From an uncultured Clostridia bacterium (GTDB taxonomy: Bacteria; Bacillota; Clostridia; Oscillospirales; Ruminococcaceae), in NCBI GenBank assembly GCA_947165805.1, contig CAMVBT010000102.1, positions 1-8,213 on the forward strand: DNA of 8,213 nt, in the 5' to 3' direction. Positions 1 to 7,511 of the stretch are shown piece after piece (position 1 is the stretch's first letter; each line of letters starts with the position of its first letter). The notes under the pieces are model-generated. The model was not told the DNA's origin and did no database searches. It worked only from the letters and a program-made list of their open reading frames with translations. The translations under genes and the position numbers were made by a program.

Positions 1-320
1 ATCAGCGAGAACGTGAAAACAAATCCCACCGAAGCCGCGACGTACATTATGCGCATTTTTTTGGTCTTGATAAGTATTTCCGTGCTTATACCTATCCAGA
101 TGCAGGATACCACCATGGAGGAGAAAATAATGATCATCGGCAGAAGGAATGTCGGCTGTATCTCGAATACGGATTCGGTGATATACATAACAAGACCGGT
201 AGCCAGCGGTACAAAGCCGAGCGGCAGTACCGCGAGTCCCCAGTTCTTTCTTTGCGCGCGGAAAAATCCGATATTCAGAGCGCCGAGAATAATTGCTATT
301 ACCAGACATTCACCTGCCAT
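1..320 (-). CDS. Unrecognised polytopic membrane protein, N-terminal part (C-terminus beyond window)
   Basis: I do not recognise a family. The minus strand reads 106 codons without a stop, beginning MAGECLVIAIILGALNIGFF, and runs off the left edge. About four hydrophobic segments are visible: residues 4-20, 28-47, 58-78 and from about 90 to the edge. Basic patches (RAQRK at about 21-25, KTKKMR at about 85-90) lie between some of them, so it is an integral membrane protein. The start is the ATG at 320-318, preceded by GGAGGA at 330-325, which makes the start secure. The gene begins 11 nt after the stop of the DUF4358 lipoprotein gene and has no promoter of its own, so it is probably the third gene of the unit transcribed from the promoter at 1843-1871. 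No catalytic motif is visible in the part present. Confidence 0.75.
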   Translation of the reverse strand, partial: MAGECLVIAIILGALNIGFFRAQRKNWGLAVLPLGFVPLATGLVMYITESVFEIQPTFLLPMIIIFSSMVVSCIWIGISTEILIKTKKMRIMYVAASVGFVFTFSL

Positions 321-331
321 GATATCCTCCG

Positions 332-889
332 TCAGCCGATAAATCCCTTTACAATGCTCTCTGCCTTGCTGTTGTCGCTTGTCACGATATAGTACAGCCA
401 TTCGCCGGACTGGCCTATTATCGCGCCTTCGAGCTTGTAGTATTCGTCGGGCGTGTAGTCCTTATAGGTCTTCTTCTGATATTCAAGTCTGTCGCTGACC
501 GCGGGGACCGCACTGCCTGCCGCGTCCTCGGAGCTGAACCTGAACACCGCCACTTCGTCCGGGTATGCTCCGGAAGCGCATACATAGTACGAATAATCCT
601 TTACCGTCGAAACATCGAGTCCGTCGAAGTTGTTCTCGAGCATGGCTTCATTCTGCGCGAACGCGGAATTGATAGGTGTAGCCTCGAGAACGGCCGCCGT
701 GATGTCCTCGGCGGAGGCATCGCTTACCGTGGCGGTATCATTGCCGCCTGCCTCGGTAGCAGCTGCGTCTGTAGTTGCTGCGGCAGTCGTTGCCTTGGCT
801 GTAGTGGAAGCGGGCTTGCCGCCGTCGCAGGCTGCCGCTCCGCAAACGAGCGCGCAGACGAGTATTGTGCTTAAGATCCTCTTTTTCAT
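332..889 (-). CDS. DUF4358-family lipoprotein
   Basis: A 185-residue secreted lipoprotein of unknown function. Residues 1-20 form a lipoprotein signal peptide (MKKR, then a hydrophobic stretch) ending in Gly-Ala-Ala-Ala before Cys21, the expected lipidated residue. Residues 22-62 are a Thr/Ala-rich linker with low complexity. The folded part, about 62-185, resembles DUF4358, a domain common in Clostridia: the pattern YYVCASGAYPDEVAVFRF (101-118) followed by a hydrophobic strand near the end (about 163-170) fits my memory of the family. No enzymatic motif is seen. The start has a purine-rich site (GAAAGGAAA) upstream, and the gene follows the SGNH hydrolase gene by 37 nt. That neighbour also has an extracytoplasmic domain, so a shared role at the cell surface is likely but unproven. 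The lipoprotein call is firm; the DUF4358 assignment is from memory and moderately sure. Confidence 0.85.
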   Translation of the reverse strand: MKKRILSTILVCALVCGAAACDGGKPASTTAKATTAAATTDAAATEAGGNDTATVSDASAEDITAAVLEATPINSAFAQNEAMLENNFDGLDVSTVKDYSYYVCASGAYPDEVAVFRFSSEDAAGSAVPAVSDRLEYQKKTYKDYTPDEYYKLEGAIIGQSGEWLYYIVTSDNSKAESIVKGFIG

Positions 890-926
890 TTTTTCTGTTT
901 CCTTTCTTTTTCTGTTCCTTTTTTTC

Positions 927-1806
927 TTATCTTATCTGTATTGAAGTCTGGAAGAAGCTGAGCATATGCCTGTAGCCCTGTACAAGGAAATGCATACCGT
1001 CGGCTTCGGCGTAGTCGGCAGAGAGATAGCCTGCCGAGTCTTCGAGCTGCGAGCACAGGTCGAGGAATACCACTCCGTCGTTCTCGCACATTTCTTTGAG
1101 CAGCTTGTTGTAGCCGTTTATCATCGCCATAGTCTCCTTGCCCTCGGAGTCATGCACCTTGGTAACCGGAGGTATGGAAACGACATAGATATAGCTGTCC
1201 GGAGATACTTCACGCAGGGACTGCACGAGTATGTGCATCTGTTCTGCCATGTGGGTGTTGCCCATATACGCGAGGCCGTTGGAGCCGAGCATGATATAGA
1301 TGCGTTTCGGCTTCATTTCCTCCGCCTTCGATACCGCCGTATTCCTTGGTATTCGCGGATTCTGGGTTAAGTCCCACCTGCGCGAACACGTTCTTCTGTT
1401 CAAAGAAGCCGTAGTTCACAAGTCCGGTATATATCGAGTCCCCGATGAAAAGGTCAGCATCGAAGAATTCAAGGTCATACGGGTCAACCGCGACCGGTTC
1501 ATCTATATCGGGTTCTTCCTCTGTCTCGTCTGTGGTATCCTCGGCGTCGGGATCGGTCTCTTCCGCATCGGTCTCTGCCGTTGCGTCGGGGTCTTCCATT
1601 TCGATTGCTTCACCCGTTGTCACCTTCGTTGTTGTGATCTGCGCGACCGTACCGTTCTGATCCATATTCGCCACATCTGTGGGCTCGAGCTTGCCCGTCA
1701 TATAAAGGTATATCAGTACGACAAGAACTATGAGCACTATCACGATAAGGATATTCAGGATCACTATCGACAGCGATATACCGTCTACTCTGTGTTTTTT
1801 GGACAT
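927..1806 (-). pseudogene. Membrane-anchored SGNH/GDSL hydrolase, interrupted by a single-base frameshift
   Basis: An SGNH-family esterase/acylhydrolase split between two frames. Frame one starts at ATG 1806-1804, with AGGAGAG at 1821-1815. It encodes a short basic cytoplasmic N-terminus, one membrane helix (about 12-36), a Thr- and Asp/Glu-rich linker (about 55-108), and block I FIGDS with nucleophile Ser124. From about 1341 this frame reads nonsense to a stop at 1210. The other frame continues the family pattern: MLGSN (block III, Asn176 if joined) and DGMHF (catalytic Asp and His of block V), ending at 927. The interval is 880 nt. Dropping one base, for example the A at 1341, gives a continuous 292-residue protein with all catalytic blocks. 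Orientation predicts an external catalytic domain. No homopolymer or classic slippery site lies at the break, so this may be a genuine mutation or an assembly error. The substrate is unknown; such enzymes often de-acetylate cell-wall polymers or glycans. Confidence 0.85.
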
Positions 1807-1839
1807 CAGATATACTCTCCTATCTGTTACACACTATTT

Positions 1840-1871
1840 TTGATTATACTATATTTTTCTGCAATAATCAA
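1840..1871. repeat. Perfect 8-bp inverted repeat coinciding with the promoter
   Basis: TTGATTAT at 1840-1847 and its exact reverse complement ATAATCAA at 1864-1871 flank a 16-bp spacer. The arms overlap the -10 and -35 boxes of the minus-strand promoter. It could be an operator for a dimeric regulator, or a consequence of promoter-like boxes on both strands. The AT-rich composition makes chance possible. Confidence 0.6.
1843..1871 (-). promoter_or_regulatory. Sigma-A-type promoter of the SGNH/DUF4358 unit
   Basis: On the minus strand, TTGATT (1871-1866) is followed after exactly 17 bp by TATAAT (1848-1843). The -10 is a perfect consensus and the -35 matches at four of six positions (TTGAca). 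The -10 box ends 36 nt before the ATG at 1806, leaving a short leader with a ribosome binding site. The surrounding sequence is AT-rich, unlike the flanking coding DNA. It lies downstream of the terminator hairpin of the preceding regulator gene, as expected for a new transcription unit. Confidence 0.8.
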
Positions 1872-1911
1872 GAGTTTTTGCGGTTTTTCTTTCCGCGCTG
1901 TGCGGGTAAAA

Positions 1912-1935
1912 CGCCCTTTACGGCGATAAAGGGCG
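1912..1935 (-). terminator. Rho-independent terminator after the DtxR-family gene
   Basis: A 9-bp perfect stem (CGCCCTTTA / TAAAGGGCG) encloses a 6-nt loop. It starts 6 nt after the stop codon of the regulator gene. On the minus strand it is followed by TTTT and then ACCC, so the U-tract is short and termination may be incomplete. On the plus strand no T-tract follows. It separates the rel/regulator unit from the SGNH unit. Confidence 0.65.
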
Positions 1936-1941
1936 CTGTTA

Positions 1942-2313
1942 TCACATTTTGTATTTCTTCATATGCTCCTTGACCTTCTCAAAGGTCTTGTCGCTTATGA
2001 CGTGCTCAATGCGGCAGGCGTCCTCGGAAGCCGTGTCCTCGTCCACGCCGATAGCCATGAACATAGCGGTGAGCACCGTATGGCGCTCATATATCTTCTC
2101 CGCGACCTCTCTGCCTATGTCCGTGAGCGTGATGAAGCCGTTCTCGTCTATCTCGAGATAGCCCCCGTCCTTCAGCAGATGCATGGCGCGGCTGATGCTG
2201 GGCTTGGAGAAGCCCATCTCGGTGCATATATCTATCGAACGCACCGCGTTCATTTTCTTTGACAGTACGAGTATAGTTTCAAGATACATCTCGCCCGATT
2301 CCTGAAGATTCAT
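1942..2313 (-). CDS. Short DtxR/MntR-family metal-dependent transcriptional regulator
   Basis: A 123-residue repressor of the DtxR/MntR family: an N-terminal winged helix (about 1-70, recognition-helix region FSKPSISRAMHLLKDGGYLE at 35-54) and a helical dimerisation/metal domain (about 71-123). It lacks the SH3-like domain of classical DtxR/IdeR, so its length is MntR-like. The metal-site residues resemble the iron-responsive branch: Met9 aligns with DtxR Met10 (Asp8 in B. subtilis MntR), Cys100 with Cys102, Glu103 with Glu105, and His104 with His106. His78 aligns with His79, but the other ancillary ligands Glu83 and His98 appear as Thr and Ser. An upstream in-frame ATG at 2379 would overlap the rel gene and lacks support. 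The ATG at 2313 is preceded by GGGAGGA and gives the usual family N-terminus. It follows the rel stop by 17 nt. Its targets are not evident; no metal transporter lies in the window. Confidence 0.9.
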   Translation of the reverse strand: MNLQESGEMYLETILVLSKKMNAVRSIDICTEMGFSKPSISRAMHLLKDGGYLEIDENGFITLTDIGREVAEKIYERHTVLTAMFMAIGVDEDTASEDACRIEHVISDKTFEKVKEHMKKYKM

Positions 2314-2320
2314 TGAAGTG

Positions 2321-2327
2321 TCCTCCC
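2321..2327 (-). promoter_or_regulatory. Ribosome binding site that fixes the regulator start
   Basis: The minus strand reads GGGAGGA, seven bases upstream of the ATG at 2313-2311. It lies in the 17-nt gap after the rel stop codon. It favours this start over the in-frame ATG at 2379, which would add 22 basic residues not typical of the family. Confidence 0.8.
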
Positions 2328-2330
2328 GTG

Positions 2331-4484
<2,154 letters not shown>

Positions 4485-4580
4485 ACCGATATCACCCTTT
4501 CTTTTATATTTTTGTTCTACTTTCTGATCTGTCTGTGCTTTATATTTCTTTATTTATATACGGTCCGGTCCTGTCTTTCC
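4485..4580 (-). other. AT-rich leader between the glycohydrolase gene and rel
   Basis: A 96-nt non-coding stretch, much richer in A and T than its flanks. On the minus strand it has three TATAAA hexamers (4558-4553, 4544-4539, 4508-4503), any of which could be a -10 box. None has a recognisable -35 at 16-18 bp. There is no stable hairpin with a T-run, so I see no terminator for the upstream genes. A weak internal promoter for rel is plausible but not demonstrated. Confidence 0.35.
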
Positions 4581-5678
4581 TTATTCTTCCTCTTCCTCTT
4601 CGCTGTCCTCGTCGGAGGTGTAAACGACCTTGAGCATCTTGTCGGCGATAGCGGAGATAAGGTTCTTGTACTGGAGCTTCTCGACCCACTTCTTTGGGAA
4701 GCCCTGTATCCCGAAGTAAGCGCCCAGCAGAGCCGCAGTCATGGAAGCGCAGGTATCGCTTGCGCCGCTGTGGTTCGCCGCGAGCTGTATCGCGTGTCTG
4801 GGGCTGTCATAGTGGAGCACCGCGCAGTAGACCGCGATAGCGAGAGCTTCATAAGCCTCGAAGCCGTAGCCCATCTTGGTTATGGCTTCCTTGGGATCGA
4901 CTTCCTCGTTGCGGACAAGGTCGAGCGCGTAGCAGAGGGTCTTTTTGAGGACCTCGCCGTCAGCGACGCTGTCGAGCAGCTTTATGACGGTGTTTACGGC
5001 ATCTTCGACCTCCGCGCCGTTGACGATCTCGGCGATCATTGCCGCGTAGCAGCCGCCCGCGATATAGCCCACGGGGTTGCCGTGAGTGATAGCTGCGGCT
5101 CTGCAGCCGATGTCGAAAGCCTTCCGGGTGTTGTTGTAGAAATAAAGACCGATAGGAGCCGAGCGCTTTACCGCGCCGTTGTCCTTGTTGTCGTTGAGAC
5201 GTCTTTCGGGTGTGCCGTAGGCCATGTTCCTGATCTTCAGCAGAGCGTCGATGTTCTTCGTATCGGCGGTGCGCTTCTTGTAGAGACCCTTGGCCTTGAG
5301 CAGCCTCAGCTTGTAGGCGTTCTGCGCGGGGTCGAACAGCCACGCGTATTCCTTGCCTGCGACTGTCTTTGTCTGTGTGTACAGCCATACCTGATACGCG
5401 AGGAACAGGTAGTCCTCATAGTTGACCTGACCGTCATCCGCGCCCGCGCTGTGAGCCCAGAGCAGACCGTCCGCGGTGAACAGCGAAAGCTGCGTATCGT
5501 CGGTGAACAGTGCCGTTCCCGTTCTCTTGCTCACCGCAAGATCGAGACAGCCGTTCTTCTCGAACCTTTCACAGATCGCCTCATAGTCCATAAGCTCGAT
5601 AGGGTAGCCGAAAGCGTCTCCTATCGCAAGTCCGAGCATTACTCCCTTGAAGCGGTCGTCAAGATAAACCTCACTCAT
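4581..5678 (-). CDS. ADP-ribosylglycohydrolase-family (DraG/ARH-like) protein with an altered metal site
   Basis: A 365-residue cytoplasmic protein of the ADP-ribosylglycohydrolase family, members of which hydrolyse ADP-ribose linkages using two Mg2+ or Mn2+ ions. Seen in sequence: GLAIGDAFGYPIE (16-28), the first metal motif FTDDT (58-62), a central helical region with THGNPVGYIAGG (198-209), and the C-terminal motif NHSGASDT (302-309). The last is normally N-H-S-G-D-S-D; here the first Asp of the pair is Ala306 while Asp308 is kept. Reduced or altered activity is possible. The tail ends in six Glu (360-365), encoded by a near-hexameric repeat. The start at 5678 overlaps the end of the upstream membrane-protein gene by 8 nt, with an AAGGA-type site inside that gene, suggesting coupling. 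It lies upstream of rel. The true substrate (protein, nucleic acid or small molecule) cannot be told from sequence. Family assignment is firm. Confidence 0.92.
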   Translation of the reverse strand: MSEVYLDDRFKGVMLGLAIGDAFGYPIELMDYEAICERFEKNGCLDLAVSKRTGTALFTDDTQLSLFTADGLLWAHSAGADDGQVNYEDYLFLAYQVWLYTQTKTVAGKEYAWLFDPAQNAYKLRLLKAKGLYKKRTADTKNIDALLKIRNMAYGTPERRLNDNKDNGAVKRSAPIGLYFYNNTRKAFDIGCRAAAITHGNPVGYIAGGCYAAMIAEIVNGAEVEDAVNTVIKLLDSVADGEVLKKTLCYALDLVRNEEVDPKEAITKMGYGFEAYEALAIAVYCAVLHYDSPRHAIQLAANHSGASDTCASMTAALLGAYFGIQGFPKKWVEKLQYKNLISAIADKMLKVVYTSDEDSEEEEEE

Positions 5679-7020
5679 TTTTATTCGTCCTTTCTTTTTT
5701 GAGTTTCCTCATAGTTTTCCTGTCATATATGGTCTTTGAGATGACCATTGTTTTCTGCGTCATATACAGCCTCTCGAGGTAATCGTAATAGATGCCAGGC
5801 GAAGCTATGCCGCTTATGCACACGATATCCGTTCCGGCCTTTCCGACTATCTCGTCGGTAAGCAGAACGCAGTTCGTGCTCAGTATCGAATATGTTCTGA
5901 ACTTGCCGCCGCTGAATTTGTAGAAATCCGCGTGTGTGCCGTTCCAGAGCTCGCTGCAGTAATCATGGTGATCGCTGAGTCTGACGTTTTCCGCGCCCTT
6001 TGTTTCGCAGGCGAGCTGATAGGGGGGCTTCCACGGAACGGTATCCTTCTTTATCTTTCTTACTTCCTCACGGACAGCGGCGAGCTGTTCCGGCAGCAGT
6101 CTCAGCCCGTATGAGAACACGAGCTGTCTGTCATGCGTGACCGAGAAATCGAGGTAGGTCTCTTTATCCGCCGTAAACATGACCCCGTCGCCGAACACTC
6201 CGAAAAGCCTGTGCGAAGCGTGGTCGTGGTTCCCGTAGGATATCACCTGACCGTCTATGTAAAGATCGAGATGTCCGATCTTGCCGGAGCCGTTGTTTGA
6301 AACGTGTACCATTATTTCCATATCCGGCGGCGCGCCGTCTCCGCGGTCGTCGGTCTCGAGCTTCGGGAGCTCGTCGTTCAGCGAGATGTATTCATTCACA
6401 TACCTCAGTGTCCCGAGGGGCATGAAGGTCGATACGAACACCGGTACCGAGATGCGTATATGCCGCTTCATGTCGTTCTTGAACTTCTGCGGCAGTGCCA
6501 GCGTGATGAAGTCGGACAGCGTCTCCGCGCCGAACAGTATGCAGTATATCCCCGATATCATCAGGAACGTATATGTGCTCTGACCCTTAACGAGCAGCAG
6601 TATCACGAATACAAGGTAGAACAGGAAAGCGATAAGATCGAGATAATGCCCGGGCTGACGGTCGGTCTTCGCCACGATGAAATCCGCGAGCTTTGAAGCG
6701 CCGTTGAACAGCAGGTACGCCGCCAGCAGATAAGCCGCCAGCGTGAACGAAAGCTCCGGCATCGCGACTATCAGTATCGCGAGCGCGATATTCACCAGTG
6801 CGGTTATCAGCTTAGCTTCCTTTCGCTTCTGCCCGAGCTTGCCGCCGCGGGAGATGAACGAGAATAGGTTCCTCGCGCCGTGTATCGACAGCACCGCCCC
6901 TGCGAAGTAGGCGAGCGGGGTCATAAGCACCTCACGCTGTGACACTATGATGATACCGAGTACGACCATAGCGGCTCCGAGCGCGAAGAGCGCCGCTTTG
7001 TAGAGATAGATCCTGTACAT
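5671..7020 (-). CDS. DUF308-like six-helix membrane protein fused to a putative permuted papain-like domain
   Basis: A 449-residue protein in two halves. Residues 1-175 hold about six membrane helices (near 8-28, 33-54, 70-88, 92-113, 127-145, 148-172) arranged as paired repeats, resembling DUF308/HdeD-type proteins. Basic loops at 58-70 and 178-189 predict both termini in the cytoplasm. Residues about 233-420 form a soluble domain. Its GHLDLYIDGQVISYGN motif (249-264, His250) and later STNCVLLTDEIVG (381-393, Cys384) match the His-then-Cys order of circularly permuted papain-like families (LRAT, YiiX, PPPDE, DUF4105). That fold suggests a thiol hydrolase or acyltransferase, but this is inference with no named family. 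The tail (434-449) is strongly basic. The start shares one base with the rlmH stop (TAATG), a classic reinitiation arrangement, and the end overlaps the next gene by 8 nt. It could act on lipids or proteins at the inner face of the membrane. Confidence 0.85.
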   Translation of the reverse strand: MYRIYLYKAALFALGAAMVVLGIIIVSQREVLMTPLAYFAGAVLSIHGARNLFSFISRGGKLGQKRKEAKLITALVNIALAILIVAMPELSFTLAAYLLAAYLLFNGASKLADFIVAKTDRQPGHYLDLIAFLFYLVFVILLLVKGQSTYTFLMISGIYCILFGAETLSDFITLALPQKFKNDMKRHIRISVPVFVSTFMPLGTLRYVNEYISLNDELPKLETDDRGDGAPPDMEIMVHVSNNGSGKIGHLDLYIDGQVISYGNHDHASHRLFGVFGDGVMFTADKETYLDFSVTHDRQLVFSYGLRLLPEQLAAVREEVRKIKKDTVPWKPPYQLACETKGAENVRLSDHHDYCSELWNGTHADFYKFSGGKFRTYSILSTNCVLLTDEIVGKAGTDIVCISGIASPGIYYDYLERLYMTQKTMVISKTIYDRKTMRKLKKERTNKNE

Positions 7021-7511
7021 TATTTGTGGTACTTTCTGTTACGGATTATAGTGAATGCGCGGTATATCTGCTCGGCGAGCATGACCCGCGCGAGCCTGTG
7101 CGGAAATGTCATAGCCGACATACTCAGCCGCAGGTCTCCGCGTGATTTGATCTTATCGGACAGCCCGCACGACCCGCCTATGATGAAGGTCACCGACGTA
7201 TTGCCCGAGGCGCCGTCCGTCGCTTCGGAGAGCCTTGCCGCGAGCTGCTCGCTCGAAAGCTGTTTTCCTTCGATGCACATAGGCACCACGAAGCTGTCCG
7301 CGGGTATCTTTTTCAGTATCTTCTCGGCCTCGGCGTCGAGCGCCTTTGCGATCTCGCTTTCGGAGGGCTCCTCCGGTAGATAGGCGGGCTCGGTCTCTTC
7401 GGCGGTCAGCTTCACACCGAGTCCCGAGAGCCGTTTTACATATTCGTCGTAAGCCTCCGTGAAGTATTTTTCCTTCAGCTTCCCGACCGCGATGATGCGT
7501 ATGTTTACCAT
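7020..7511 (-). CDS. rlmH: 23S rRNA (pseudouridine1915-N3)-methyltransferase RlmH
   Basis: A SPOUT-class methyltransferase that uses S-adenosylmethionine to methylate pseudouridine 1915 in helix 69 of 23S rRNA, acting on assembled 70S ribosomes. The 163-residue length fits the family (about 159). Diagnostic motifs are the N-terminal IRIIAVGKLKEKY, the SAM-binding knot FIIGGSCGLSD (about 109-119), and the near-invariant C-terminus MTFPHRLARVMLAEQIYRAF followed by a terminal YHK. The start at 7511 overlaps the last 7 nt of the carboxypeptidase gene and has TAAGGAC just upstream, inside that gene. Its stop codon TAA shares its last base with the ATG of the DUF308-like gene. Nothing is abnormal in the sequence. 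Confidence 0.98.
   Translation of the reverse strand: MVNIRIIAVGKLKEKYFTEAYDEYVKRLSGLGVKLTAEETEPAYLPEEPSESEIAKALDAEAEKILKKIPADSFVVPMCIEGKQLSSEQLAARLSEATDGASGNTSVTFIIGGSCGLSDKIKSRGDLRLSMSAMTFPHRLARVMLAEQIYRAFTIIRNRKYHK

Noticed and set aside
13..342. A 109-codon plus-strand frame at the left end
   Set aside because: The opposite strand encodes a membrane protein with a strong ribosome binding site and hydrophobic periodicity. The plus frame has neither a clear binding site nor domain features.
886..1089. A 67-codon minus-strand frame rich in Arg
   Set aside because: It is the third frame of the SGNH hydrolase C-terminal region, has no family resemblance, and overlaps the section encoding the DGMH motif.
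1335..1345. Programmed ribosomal frameshifting in the SGNH gene
   Set aside because: No slippery heptamer, no stop codon at the shift, and no obvious downstream structure. A mutation or assembly error is simpler.
4503..4558. Three TATAAA hexamers as possible rel promoters
   Set aside because: No -35-like hexamer at 16-18 bp from any of them, and the segment is AT-rich enough for chance hits. Kept only as a low-confidence leader note.
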